The notes: a model not told the origin generated them from the sequence alone. 64,000 bases of DNA from an uncultured Kiritimatiellota bacterium (GCA_934635225.1 CAKTYZ010000005.1:118126-182125); one strand, 5' to 3'; shown: positions 26,500 to 35,132, counted from the stretch's first letter. A program made the numbers and translations.

Positions 26500-28136
26500 G
26501 TCTTTCCCCAATTCAAGCGGAAAACCGTCTTGTTCAGGTTCATAAACCGTTCGACACGAATCGAATCAGAAATCTTGCGCAGGATCGAACACCCACGCCC
26601 ATCGCATGCCAAACTTGCGTTTCGCGCCTCCAGCGTCGTATCTGCCGCAGCTTCCGTCTCGCTCGCGACATCTTTCCATGGTGCGCCGCGCTCCCAAACG
26701 GTCACGCCGAAGCCGCCGTCCTCCTCGTCAATGGTGATGACCGCTCGCTCGTGCTGACGCCCGAAGTCATCCAGCCCGTGGCGGTAGATGTTCATCAGAT
26801 GCTCGTTGAGCAGAAGGTCCACACGCACGCCCATCTCGTCGTCAGATCGTTCCCTCACCCAAGCGCTCGCCTGACGACACGCCGCGTCGATCGCGTCAGG
26901 CCGCATGTCCACCACCATATAGGAAATGTCCGGCGGCAAGGCAGACGCGCCAATCACGAAGAACGAGATGTCGTCTTGCTTGTTCACATAGCCCATGTCT
27001 GCCAATGCGCTCATGACGCGATGCGGAATCGCGGCAAACAGACCATGCCGCGTCTCCTGCCCGAACTGAAGTACGGCCATGGAGAAGATTTCGTCGATGA
27101 TGTCCGACGGCACGACATCCAAGCCTTCGGCATCGCGCGAGAGATCATAGATGCCGTCGGTCAAGGAGACAAAAACCTCATCGTCCGAGAACGTGAACGG
27201 AACGACATCGCGCTCGTCATAAGTCGTCTCGCCGATGAGTCCCAGCGGCAGCGAACCGCGCTTCTCGGGATTAAGCCGACGCCGTTTGCCCGTCGTGCGT
27301 GAGAAACACTTGATGCCGGGCGTACCGCAATTGAAGTAAGTTCCCGTATGAGTACGAAAGTCAAAGTAGACGAGAGACACGACAAGGTAGACGACATCAC
27401 GCAGGTTCGTGTAAATGAACTCGTGAATCTTCTGGGCGATCTTGTGGACGCGTCTCGCGTGCGCGTCGTCCAGCGTCGCGAACTGCTTGATGAACGCCTG
27501 AACCGCCGTCTGCGCGAGCGAGGCGCATGTGCCATGCCCTGAAATGTCGCCACAGATGAAGAGGGCCGTCTCGTCCGAGATCGGAAACCATTCGTAAAAA
27601 TCGCCCGAGACCTCCGAATACGGAGCAAAACAGCTCGTATACGCGTAACGCGGCGTAAAGTGAACCCACGGCGGGAGCATGGCCTTTTGCACAAGGCTCG
27701 CAAGCTGAAGGTCGCGCGTCAGCGTCTTCTCCATGCACGCCACGTTGATTTCGGCAAGATGCGCCTTGACAACCTGATTGAGCTTGCCGATCAGCAATGT
27801 GCGTGATGCGGACTTCGGTACGTAGTATGAGCGGATGTCTTCCATGACGCGCTGGAAAAGTCCATTGCCCGAATCGTTTAGCATCGAGGTCAAGAAGACA
27901 AACGGGACTCGCTCATCGATCTCGCGGACGAGCGAACGGAACATGAATCCGTCCATCTCGCCCATCATGATATCAGAGACGATGGCATGGAACCGCTCAC
28001 GTTTCACATACCCCATCGCCTCTTCGGGCGAAGCGACCGCTGTCACGGCGAACCCCGCACCTGTCAGATAGGCTGAAATCGTGAATCGAACGAGTTTTTC
28101 GTCGTCCAGGACCAAGATTTTGAGCTTGTCAGACAT
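26496..28136 (-). CDS. Response regulator with PP2C (SpoIIE/RsbU) phosphatase and HATPase (RsbW-like) domains
   Basis: The 546-residue protein has a receiver domain (acidic pair at 11-12, phospho-acceptor Asp55 in VSDIMMGEMDG), a linker helix, a PP2C-type phosphatase (SEVSGDFYEWF, FICGDISGHG, SLTDGIYD) and a C-terminal GHKL domain (LLLNEHLMNIYRHG N-box, GRGCSILRKISDSI). This joins the two opposing enzymes of partner-switching control, the phosphatase and the anti-sigma-type kinase. ATG at 28136 lies 22 nt after a good -10, so the in-frame extension into prmA is not used. It heads the exopolysaccharide operon and probably controls its expression or export. Confidence 0.9.
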   Translation of the reverse strand: MSDKLKILVLDDEKLVRFTISAYLTGAGFAVTAVASPEEAMGYVKRERFHAIVSDIMMGEMDGFMFRSLVREIDERVPFVFLTSMLNDSGNGLFQRVMEDIRSYYVPKSASRTLLIGKLNQVVKAHLAEINVACMEKTLTRDLQLASLVQKAMLPPWVHFTPRYAYTSCFAPYSEVSGDFYEWFPISDETALFICGDISGHGTCASLAQTAVQAFIKQFATLDDAHARRVHKIAQKIHEFIYTNLRDVVYLVVSLVYFDFRTHTGTYFNCGTPGIKCFSRTTGKRRRLNPEKRGSLPLGLIGETTYDERDVVPFTFSDDEVFVSLTDGIYDLSRDAEGLDVVPSDIIDEIFSMAVLQFGQETRHGLFAAIPHRVMSALADMGYVNKQDDISFFVIGASALPPDISYMVVDMRPDAIDAACRQASAWVRERSDDEMGVRVDLLLNEHLMNIYRHGLDDFGRQHERAVITIDEEDGGFGVTVWERGAPWKDVASETEAAADTTLEARNASLACDGRGCSILRKISDSIRVERFMNLNKTVFRLNWGKT

Positions 28137-28139
28137 ACC

Positions 28140-28157
28140 ACACCGATCTTGTGTGGC
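28140..28157 (-). other. Inverted repeat in the leader of the response-regulator mRNA
   Basis: On the minus strand CCACAC and GTGTGG flank a short loop between the -10 and the ATG at 28136. The downstream arm lies where a ribosome site would be. Either an RNA hairpin limiting translation or a protein-binding palindrome. Confidence 0.35.
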
Positions 28158-28187
28158 ATTATACCATAATCTAAGACTTCGCGTGAA
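28158..28187 (-). promoter_or_regulatory. Promoter of the exopolysaccharide operon
   Basis: TTCACG (28187-28182), 18 nt, TATAAT (28163-28158), with TGG before the -10. It lies between the C tract at the end of prmA and the response-regulator start. Confidence 0.65.
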
Positions 28188-28267
28188 GTACGATTGTTCT
28201 TCTGCCTGATGACATCGAGCAGCTCTCGTATCGTCTCGTTCCTCGTTGCGGGTCAACATTCGTCGTC

Positions 28268-28304
28268 GGGGGGGGGGGGGGGGGGGGGGAGAGAGAGAGA
28301 GAGA
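28268..28304. repeat. 22-base G/C homopolymer followed by an AG dinucleotide repeat
   Basis: Twenty-two G at 28268-28289, then AG units from 28290 to 28304 (plus strand). On the coding strand it reads as CT repeats and a C run at the very end of prmA. With this tract length prmA has no stop codon before the response regulator and is in frame with it; other lengths give stops within about 5 or about 25 codons. Confidence 0.8.
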
Positions 28305-29129
28305 CAACAATCCCGTCGTCCATTCGCCCAGAGTCTTGTGTGACACTTCCTCAAAACCTCGGCTCTTGAATGCAGCAAGAACATCGGGATAAAGCGTCGT
28401 CAAGATTCCCGAAATCACAAGATAACGCGTGACACAAGGCGCAATCTCGTCCGCAAAACGAATCAGCAGAGGTCCAAGGATATTCGCCACGACAAGATCG
28501 GCCGTGCCGAGGTCGCGCTTGACGTTCGCTCCCAGCCCATATCTGAAGAACTCGACCGAGACGCCATTCGCCGCCGCATTCTCGCGCGACGCGCTGACCG
28601 CTTCAGGATCGACATCGAAGCCCACGACCTGTCCGCACCCCAGTTTCGCCGCCGCAATGGAAAGGATGCCCGACCCGCAACCCATGTCGAGAACGCGCGG
28701 AACTGGGGACAATTCATCGATGTATTCAAGGCACGCGCGCGTCGTCTCGTGCTTGCCCGTGCCAAAGGCCATCCCGGGATCCAGGACTATCGGCAGACGG
28801 CCATTCTCAGGAATCTTCTCCCACGCAGGAACCGTGACGAGCCGCTGACCGATGTTCTCCGTCTTGAAATGACGGCGATAGGCGAACTTCCAATCCTCGT
28901 CCGCAATTTCGCCCGTCTCAATCGGCGCATCAATGCCGACGATTCCCAAAGCATTCGCCAGGCACGTTTTCGCCTCTTCGACACGTGATGCATCCTCCAA
29001 GTAGATGCGAAGATGGGTGAAATCCTCCTCAATGTCGCGATAAGAAGACAAAATGAAGTCCCCTCCGTCGAAGACCTCGAAGAGGGGATTCACGAACCGT
29101 TCCGCAATGGAACAGCTGACGAAAGTCAT
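28268..29129 (-). CDS. prmA: Ribosomal protein L11 methyltransferase PrmA (3' end runs into a C tract)
   Basis: The frame encodes a class I SAM methyltransferase with the PrmA pattern: ILDPGMAFGTGKHETTRACL, RVLDMGCGSGILSIAAAKLG and ADLVVANILGPLLIRFADEI. PrmA trimethylates ribosomal protein L11. The domain is complete to GEWTTGLL near 28305, where family members normally end within a few residues. Here serine/leucine codons from CT repeats and a proline run follow, without a stop. The start ATG at 29129 touches the stop of the small basic gene upstream. The listed end is the end of the tract, not a stop codon. Confidence 0.88.
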
Positions 29130-29342
29130 TTACTGTGCCTTCTTGGCAACGAGTTTCTTGACCACCGTCGGACGCTGCACGAGAACACGAACATCCTCGT
29201 CACCCATGAGAGCGACCTTCGCGGCGTCCATGCCGAACTTGACGAGACGCGCACGCTGCGCCTTCGACTTGCGCGCCTTGCCGGCGGGCGTCTTGCACGG
29301 ACGAACATGCGATTCCTTGCGGAGTGTACGACCAGTACCCAT
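29130..29342 (-). CDS. Small basic protein of unknown function upstream of prmA
   Basis: A 70-residue protein, strongly basic in its N-terminal half (MGTGRTLRKESHVRPCKTPA, then GKARKSKAQRARLVKFGM) and ending RPTVVKKLVAKKAQ. It has its own promoter, a GAGG ribosome site 8 nt before the ATG, and abuts prmA with no gap. The composition and the link to a ribosomal-protein methyltransferase suggest an RNA- or ribosome-binding role, but I do not recognise a family. Confidence 0.7.
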   Translation of the reverse strand: MGTGRTLRKESHVRPCKTPAGKARKSKAQRARLVKFGMDAAKVALMGDEDVRVLVQRPTVVKKLVAKKAQ

Positions 29343-29386
29343 TTTTCTACCTCTTCTTTCTTCCTGTGAGAAAATTATTGATGTGT

Positions 29387-29415
29387 ATTATACCGAATCT
29401 GCCGCCAGAGCGCAA
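29387..29415 (-). promoter_or_regulatory. Promoter of the small basic gene and prmA
   Basis: TTGCGC (29415-29410), 17 nt, TATAAT (29392-29387). Predicted leader about 39 nt, with a normal ribosome site. Confidence 0.6.
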
Positions 29416-29456
29416 GTGGGCATAGGGAATGGCGGCGCAGGAACTGCGCACGCGCC

Positions 29457-32400
29457 CTACTTCATGACCGGCTCAAGACGGAGCGTCCAAACCGTCCTCT
29501 CAATCGGGAAGACACACTTGTCCATCGGGCGAGGCCCGCAACTCGCGCCGCCGAGACCCGTCTGACGAACATCGAGGTTCAGGCAGACCTCGGGTCGCGC
29601 CACGAGCGGTGCGCGGAAGCGCTGCTGACCGTTGCGATGCCGCGCAAACTCAAGGTCCTCCCAGCCATAGTGCAGGGCTTGTACGAACAGTGGTTCTGAC
29701 GCGGCGAACCTGACACCCGTGCCATCCTTCGTCGTCAGAGCGACCCAGCGCACGTCCGTTTTGTATCCGTTGTCCTGTGGGCGGGCATAGTCCTCAAACT
29801 GCTCGGTGACCGTTGATGCCCAGAGTCCGAGGAACGCGCCAGAGTTGCGGTCAACATAATTCTCACGCGGCCCACGCCCGTAGTAGGCGATTTGTTCCAG
29901 CGCAGGGTCAAGCTTGAGCGAGAGGCCAAGACGCGGCAGCGCAGGAGGCATCGTGCCGCGCGGCGTCACCGTGTTCTCAACCGTGACCGAACCGTCCGCC
30001 GCGAAGCACCAGACGGCCTCGTGCGTGAACGCAGCCGACTTGCGGCCTACCACCTCGGTCGTGACAACGACCGAGCCGTCGCGCACCACAAGCGGCCGCG
30101 CATGGTAGCGCAGCTGCGTGAGTCCACTCCGGTAGACACTCTCGCGATTGTCGCGGCGCATCCAAATGTCATTGTCCGTCAAGCCCCGCATACAGGTGAG
30201 TTGCGGCCCCGCAACAACGCCCAACGAGGGGTCTTTCAGGATCGTGCACCCGTTCATCACGAGTTCGCAAAGCGTCCCAGACGCGCGGCAGAAGACGGCC
30301 TGCGTCGGTCCAGCCGTAACGACAACCGTCTTGTCGCCCTCATCAACTGACACGCCAGACGGCGACGGACGCACGGCGACGGACGCGAAATCCCAGCCCT
30401 TGCCGAGCGCGACCTGATCGCGCGCCACAACCCAACCCTGCGGGACGAGCGGAGTCGCTTTCTTCGTCGTGAACGCAAAATTGACGAACATCTCGGCCCC
30501 CGGACGTGCGGCGGACAGCGCCTCGGCAAGACCCGGCACGGTAAAGCGACAGCGCTTCAGGGGAGCGACCGACGGCGTCACGAACGCGCCCGACTTCGTC
30601 ACGACGCCATCCTCCATGAGTTCCCAAGAGGCGTCGAACGCATCAGCACAAGTAAAGAGGAAGCGGTTCCACAACTCGAACACGACGGCGTAAGGGTTGT
30701 CGCCGGGCTTCTCCGAACGCGTGACGACAAGGTCGCGGTGAACATGCGCGACTTCCACGAGTTTCGCCGTGACATTCCGCTGCGCATCGACGACACCGTT
30801 GTCGCAGAACGGCCCATCGTTCGGCTCCTCGTCGAAGTCACCGCCATAGGCGAGGAACCGTTCGCGCACACCCGTCTTCGGATCAGTGCGGTCGGTGTAC
30901 TTCCAGACGGCCTGGTCGATCCAATCCCAGATGCAGCCGCCCGCAAGCGAATCATGGCGATAGAAGATCTCCCAGTATTCTTTGAAGTTTCCCATCGCGT
31001 TGCCCATTGCGTGCGCGTACTCGCAGAGGAATGCGCACTTGCCGGGCGAATGGTCGCCGGAATCGACAAAGCCCGCGCCGCCGGATTCCTTGCTCATCGC
31101 GCCCTCCCCGGTGTCGCCGAACTGGCCACGCGCCGCCAGCCACGCGACGGACGGATACATGCGGCTGTCGATGTCGGCGTCACGGTTGCCACGCTCCCAA
31201 TGGACGGGCCGCGTCGGGTCAATGCGCTTGACGGCGGCACTCGCCTGACGGAAGCCGTCGCCGTGCCCCGTCTCGTTGCCCAGAGACCACATCGTGACGG
31301 ACGCGTTGTTGCGGTAGAAGACGGCATGACGCGCGTTACGCTCGACAATCGTCGGATACCATTCGGGGTGAGAGCCAAGCCCGTTCTTCTCGTAACCAGG
31401 CTCATGGCCCTCAATGTTCGCCTCCGCGACAACGTAGATGCCGTAGCGGTCGCAGAGGTCATACCAGAGATGATGGTCCGGATAGTGGCTCGTGCGGACG
31501 GTGTTGATGTTGTAGCGCTTGAAGAGCGTGATGTCCTTCATCATGTCATCAAGCGAAACGGTGCGCCCGTTGTCGGGGTTCGTCTCATGGCGGTTCACGC
31601 CCTTGAACTTGATCGGCCGGCCGTTGACGAGGAACGTGTGCCCGACGATCTTCTGTTCCTTGAAGCCAATCTTCTTCGCGCGGATGTCATCGCCCTTCCT
31701 GATGACGAGCGTGTAGAGATACGGGTCTTCGGCAGACCACAGGCGCACATTCGAGACCTTCAGCGGAGCCAGCCCACAGGTGAACGTGCCGACGAGGTTC
31801 CCTTCGGCATCGAAGAGTTCCGCATCTGCCAGGTCGCAACCCGCAACATTCAGCGTCGCAGACGCGTAGTCGGCGGCGATTTCCGTCCGAACCGCGAAAT
31901 CCCAAATGCCGTCTTTCGGCTTGGACCAAAGCGTGACATCGCGGAAGATGCCCGAGAAGCGGAACATGTCCTGGTCTTCGAGGTAACTGCCGTCGCACCA
32001 GCGGTAGACCTCGACTGCGAGCAGGTTCTCGCCGTCGGTCAGATACGGGGTGATGTCGAACTCAGAGGGGAGTTTCGAATCCTCTGCGTAGCCGACCCTC
32101 TGTCCGTTCACCCAGACGTAGTAGGCCGAGTAGACGCCATCAAAGCGCAAGATGACGTCACGGCCCGCCCAACCCGCCGGGACGGTGAAGCGCGTGCGGT
32201 ACGAGGAGACGGGGTTGTAGTCGTGCGCATCCGTGTCGCGGTCGCGGATTGTCGGCGCGGCGATGTCGCGCTTCGGGTTCCAGGCATGCGGATAGCGGAT
32301 GTTCGTGTAACCAGGCGAGCCGAAGCCGCGCATCTCGACGCAACTCGGCACGTCAATCGTGAACCACGCGGAATCGTCGAAGTCAACACGCCAGAAGTCC

Positions 32401-32654
32401 TTGACGCGCAGATCAGCGCTGCCCGACCATGAGAACTTCCAGTCACCATTCAGGCTCTTCTTGTAGGGCGTTTCTGGCTCCAACGCGTCCGTGAGGGCAG
32501 CCGCCTTGCTTGCCAGCGGCATTGAGTACGTGCGCGCCGGCAGACGGTTGATGGAATTGACCGACAGGTTCTCCCAGTCGTTCATCGTCTGCGCCGCAAA
32601 GGACGCAGGAATAGCCAAAATGGCCAAAGCAAGCACACTCAATCGCTTCATCAT
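29457..32654 (-). CDS. Secreted GH2 beta-galactosidase (LacZ-like)
   Basis: The 1065-residue protein begins with a signal peptide (MMKRLSVLALAILAIPASFA), unlike cytoplasmic LacZ. The GH2 domains follow in order: sugar-binding jelly roll (KSLNGDWKFSWSG, DRDTDAHDYNPVSSYR), immunoglobulin-like part, TIM barrel (GVNRHETNPDNGR, TSHYPDHHLWYDLCD), acid/base in SLGNETGHG and nucleophile in FLCEYAHAMGN, and a C-terminal beta-sandwich with YYGRGPRENYVDR. Length matches LacZ. AAAGGAG lies about 8 nt before the start. Export suggests it trims beta-galactosides of host or plant glycans in the periplasm or outside. Confidence 0.93.
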   Translation of the reverse strand: MMKRLSVLALAILAIPASFAAQTMNDWENLSVNSINRLPARTYSMPLASKAAALTDALEPETPYKKSLNGDWKFSWSGSADLRVKDFWRVDFDDSAWFTIDVPSCVEMRGFGSPGYTNIRYPHAWNPKRDIAAPTIRDRDTDAHDYNPVSSYRTRFTVPAGWAGRDVILRFDGVYSAYYVWVNGQRVGYAEDSKLPSEFDITPYLTDGENLLAVEVYRWCDGSYLEDQDMFRFSGIFRDVTLWSKPKDGIWDFAVRTEIAADYASATLNVAGCDLADAELFDAEGNLVGTFTCGLAPLKVSNVRLWSAEDPYLYTLVIRKGDDIRAKKIGFKEQKIVGHTFLVNGRPIKFKGVNRHETNPDNGRTVSLDDMMKDITLFKRYNINTVRTSHYPDHHLWYDLCDRYGIYVVAEANIEGHEPGYEKNGLGSHPEWYPTIVERNARHAVFYRNNASVTMWSLGNETGHGDGFRQASAAVKRIDPTRPVHWERGNRDADIDSRMYPSVAWLAARGQFGDTGEGAMSKESGGAGFVDSGDHSPGKCAFLCEYAHAMGNAMGNFKEYWEIFYRHDSLAGGCIWDWIDQAVWKYTDRTDPKTGVRERFLAYGGDFDEEPNDGPFCDNGVVDAQRNVTAKLVEVAHVHRDLVVTRSEKPGDNPYAVVFELWNRFLFTCADAFDASWELMEDGVVTKSGAFVTPSVAPLKRCRFTVPGLAEALSAARPGAEMFVNFAFTTKKATPLVPQGWVVARDQVALGKGWDFASVAVRPSPSGVSVDEGDKTVVVTAGPTQAVFCRASGTLCELVMNGCTILKDPSLGVVAGPQLTCMRGLTDNDIWMRRDNRESVYRSGLTQLRYHARPLVVRDGSVVVTTEVVGRKSAAFTHEAVWCFAADGSVTVENTVTPRGTMPPALPRLGLSLKLDPALEQIAYYGRGPRENYVDRNSGAFLGLWASTVTEQFEDYARPQDNGYKTDVRWVALTTKDGTGVRFAASEPLFVQALHYGWEDLEFARHRNGQQRFRAPLVARPEVCLNLDVRQTGLGGASCGPRPMDKCVFPIERTVWTLRLEPVMK

Positions 32655-32690
32655 TTGTCTCCTTTGTTCTTCTACGAAGATGGAAAGAAC

Positions 32691-32720
32691 ATGATATCAA
32701 AAGTCTGCCCCGTCACGCAA
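32691..32720 (-). promoter_or_regulatory. Promoter of the beta-galactosidase gene
   Basis: TTGCGT (32720-32715), 18 nt, TATCAT (32696-32691), preceded by TGA. The -35 overlaps the end of the ATPase gene. The same TGATATCAT element occurs before the DUF1080 operon at 49729-49737. Confidence 0.5.
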
Positions 32721-34383
32721 GCGTCGACGAAAACTTTCGGTCATAGAGCAATGCAGCGTTGAAAACGACAAGTGCCGAGCCAAGATTGTGGACAAGCGCC
32801 CCACTCACGGGCCCCAGAACGCCGAGGACCGAACAGGCGATTGCGCCCGCATTAATCGTCATTGAGATCGCGATGTTCGTCTTGATGAGCCGCACACAGG
32901 AAATCGAGAGCTGTTTCAAGTAAACAAGATTCGTGAGGTCGTCCGTAACCAGCGAGACTTCCGCCGACTCCTGCGCGATGTCCGTCCCCTTCCCGCCCAT
33001 CGCAACGCCTACGTCTGCGACCTTGAGCGCAATCGCGTCGTTGACGCCATCCCCAACCATCATGACGCGCTCACCGCAGGCCTGAAGCTGCTCGACGGAT
33101 TTCGCCTTGTCTTCAGGCTTGCACTCCGCACGGAACTCGTCAAGTCCGGCAGCCTCGGCAAACCGACGCGCAATGTCCGCATGGTCGCCCGACAGCATGA
33201 GCGACTTGACACCAAGAGCCCGAAGCGACGAAATCGTCTCTTTCGCACCGGAACGGAGACTGCCTCCTTGCTGAAGCGTCCCCGTCTTGTCGAAGCACGC
33301 AAACGTGACGCGTCCCATCCGCTCCAACGCCTCGCCCGACTTGATGATCACGCCCCGCTTCGTCGCCTGACCAATGGCCGCCATGATGGCAGTCGGCGTC
33401 GCCAGCGCCAACGCGCACGGACAGAACACGACGAGAATCGTGACGCTGCGCAGAAGCGCCACCTGCATATCGCCGAGGACAAGCCACACGCCGAAGAAAG
33501 ACAAGACGGCGACGACCAATGAACACGGCACGAGAATGGCCGCCCAGCGATCCGCCGTGCGCTGCATCGGCGCTTTCTTCCGCGAAGCCTCCTGGACAAG
33601 CCGCACAAGTTTCTGAACGCTCGAATCGCATGCGGAATGCGTCACGCGCACGCGAATCGTCCCGCGCTGGTTGATCGTTCCAGAATAGACTTCGTCACCG
33701 GACTTCTTCGCGACAGGACACGACTCACCCGTCAACGACGCCTGATCGACCGTCGTCTCGCCGCCCGTGACAACGCCATCCGCCGGAACAGACATTCCCG
33801 GCAACACCTCGATCAAGTCTCCAACCGTCAACTTTGCGATGGGGATGTCCTGAAAGAAGACACCTTTCGCGTTGCATCTCGGGCACATAATGACCTTTCG
33901 AGCCGTCTGCGGAACAAGTGCGACAAGCGCCCGCAAGCCCTTTTTGGCGCGACGAACTGTCCACTGCTCCAGTTTCTCTCCGAGAGCCATGATGAACGCG
34001 ACCTCGCCAGCGGCAAAAAGCTGTCCAATGGCAACGCACGCAACCATGGCCAATGAAATCAGCAAGGCCGCGCGGATGCGCCGCTCAAGAATGAGCGCCT
34101 CTGCGGCTTCCTTCAGGACGGGTAGCCCGCAAAAGAGGAGCGGAATCCAAGCCGGATTGAGGGCTTCCACCCACCAATGCCAGCCATCGGACGCGGCAGA
34201 CGCACCATCTGGAAGATCGCACCCATGCCCGACGAGCGCAAAACTCGCCACCAGCCCGAGTGCGCTCAGCACAAGTACAGGGACGCTTTCGAGCTTCTCG
34301 CAAACGAATTCAATCCACATGCCAACGCCATGTGCGCGAACAGCGGCCTTCGCATCTACGCTCATTCCACAACAACTTCCCAT
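32713..34383 (-). CDS. Heavy-metal P1B-type ATPase lacking the nucleotide-binding domain
   Basis: The 556-residue protein has the P1B core: TGESCPVAKKSGDEVYSG in the actuator domain, FCPCALALATPTAIMAAIG with the CPC metal motif, DKTGT (Asp365) and MMVGDGVNDAIAL. Between Asp365 and the SGD motif (Asp400) there are only 35 residues, where full-length pumps have about 150. The whole N domain with its HP motif is missing. There is no N-terminal HMA domain, only a CC pair (MGSCCGMS). A CPRC pair lies in the actuator region (IMCPRCNAKG). It follows the CsoR-like gene by 13 nt. Copper is likely; transport activity is doubtful. Confidence 0.85.
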   Translation of the reverse strand: MGSCCGMSVDAKAAVRAHGVGMWIEFVCEKLESVPVLVLSALGLVASFALVGHGCDLPDGASAASDGWHWWVEALNPAWIPLLFCGLPVLKEAAEALILERRIRAALLISLAMVACVAIGQLFAAGEVAFIMALGEKLEQWTVRRAKKGLRALVALVPQTARKVIMCPRCNAKGVFFQDIPIAKLTVGDLIEVLPGMSVPADGVVTGGETTVDQASLTGESCPVAKKSGDEVYSGTINQRGTIRVRVTHSACDSSVQKLVRLVQEASRKKAPMQRTADRWAAILVPCSLVVAVLSFFGVWLVLGDMQVALLRSVTILVVFCPCALALATPTAIMAAIGQATKRGVIIKSGEALERMGRVTFACFDKTGTLQQGGSLRSGAKETISSLRALGVKSLMLSGDHADIARRFAEAAGLDEFRAECKPEDKAKSVEQLQACGERVMMVGDGVNDAIALKVADVGVAMGGKGTDIAQESAEVSLVTDDLTNLVYLKQLSISCVRLIKTNIAISMTINAGAIACSVLGVLGPVSGALVHNLGSALVVFNAALLYDRKFSSTLA

Positions 34384-34396
34384 AACAAACCCTCAA

Positions 34397-34675
34397 TCAG
34401 GCCATTTTGCTGAAGTTCTCCAGAGCCTCGGCAAAGTTCTCGATGGTCTCGTCAGCATTGCCCTTCTCGATGCCCTCGCGCACGCAATGCCGAAGATGCC
34501 CCTCCAGAATCATCAGCGAAATCTTGTGTAGCGCGCCGTTGACCGCATTCAACTGGACGAGGATGTCCTCGCATGGCACCTCTTCGCCGATCATGTTGCT
34601 CACGCCGTTGATTTGCCCGGCTATCTTCTTCAATCGCAATTGCAGCGACTTCACGTCATCAAAGCACTTCGTCAT
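34397..34675 (-). CDS. CsoR/RcnR-family metal-responsive repressor
   Basis: A 92-residue all-helical protein with RLKKIAGQINGVSNMI, then Cys in VPCEDILVQLNAVNGAL, and His and Cys in EGHLRHCV. This Cys-His-Cys set is the Cu(I) site of CsoR. The ATG at 34675 has AAGGAG 7 nt upstream; longer upstream frames would pass through the promoter. It is the first gene of the metal operon and lies behind an operator that overlaps its own promoter, so it is autoregulated. Confidence 0.88.
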   Translation of the reverse strand: MTKCFDDVKSLQLRLKKIAGQINGVSNMIGEEVPCEDILVQLNAVNGALHKISLMILEGHLRHCVREGIEKGNADETIENFAEALENFSKMA

Positions 34676-34725
34676 CTGTTTGCTCCTTACATTCTGTTTG
34701 CTTCTTACATAGAGAAACGGCGCGA

Positions 34726-34755
34726 AGTATACCATACCCCCGTATGGTATGTCAA
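34726..34755 (-). promoter_or_regulatory. Promoter of the csoR-like/ATPase operon
   Basis: Consensus TTGACA (34755-34750), 18 nt, TATACT (34731-34726) with TGG before the -10. The spacer is filled by the palindromic operator at 34729-34750. Confidence 0.85.
34729..34750. promoter_or_regulatory. CsoR-type operator
   Basis: Perfect 9-bp arms ATACCATAC and GTATGGTAT separated by CCCC. Known CsoR operators are inverted repeats with a central run of C or G. It covers the spacer and part of the -10, so bound repressor would block RNA polymerase. Confidence 0.8.
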
Positions 34756-35132
34756 TGGGGCAACGGCACGCTGTCGCTCGGCGAAAATGGTAATATCTAA
34801 CGGGTCAGCAAAGAAGAGAGACCGGCCAGGGGGTTCAACCAAAGAAGAAAAGCGAACAACGCCACCCCATAGATGCCGGGAACGCCCTGGAACGGATGCG
34901 TCAACCGATGCGGATGGGTGAGGCACCCCCATGCGGATGGATGAGGCACCCCCATGCGGATGGGTGAGGCACCCCCATGCAGATGGGTGAGGCACCCCCA
35001 TGCAGATGGATAAGCCACCCCCATGCAGATGGATGATGCGCCTGAAGAGGCGACGCGAATGGCGGCAGAGGACACCAATGAAGATGTTCGGATTGTTGCC
35101 GAGAACCCGCAGAGAATCTTCATCAAGGTGTC
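34756..35132. other. Gene-free stretch with minisatellite and flanking direct repeats
   Basis: Between the CsoR promoter and the nadE stop I see no convincing gene. It holds the 23-bp tandem array at 34908-35035. A 17-bp direct repeat, GCACGCTGTCGCTCGGC, occurs at 34766-34782 and again at 35153-35169 inside the 3' end of nadE, flanking the array. Reading frames across the array repeat the same short peptide because 23 is not a multiple of three. 35036-35132 is unique sequence of unknown role. Confidence 0.6.
34908..35035. repeat. 23-bp tandem repeats, about 5.6 copies
   Basis: Full units start at 34921, 34944, 34967, 34990 and 35013, preceded by a partial unit at 34908. Each begins AGGCACCCCCATGC and ends GATGGATG or GATGGGTG; a few positions vary between G and A. 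GGGTG and CACCC in neighbouring units can pair as a small hairpin. Confidence 0.9.

Noticed and set aside
26496..29129. A continuous 877-codon frame joining PrmA and the response regulator through a proline run
   Set aside because: The join is a 22-base C tract, the linker has no protein-like character, and the response regulator has its own promoter (28158-28187) and start. Treated as two genes.
29435..29449. Hairpin GCGCAG-GAA-CTGCGC after the prmA operon promoter region as a terminator
   Set aside because: It has no T run and a six-base stem; too weak to call a terminator for the beta-galactosidase gene.
34908..35035. Possible CRISPR array
   Set aside because: The 23-bp units are contiguous with no unique spacers, and no cas genes are present.
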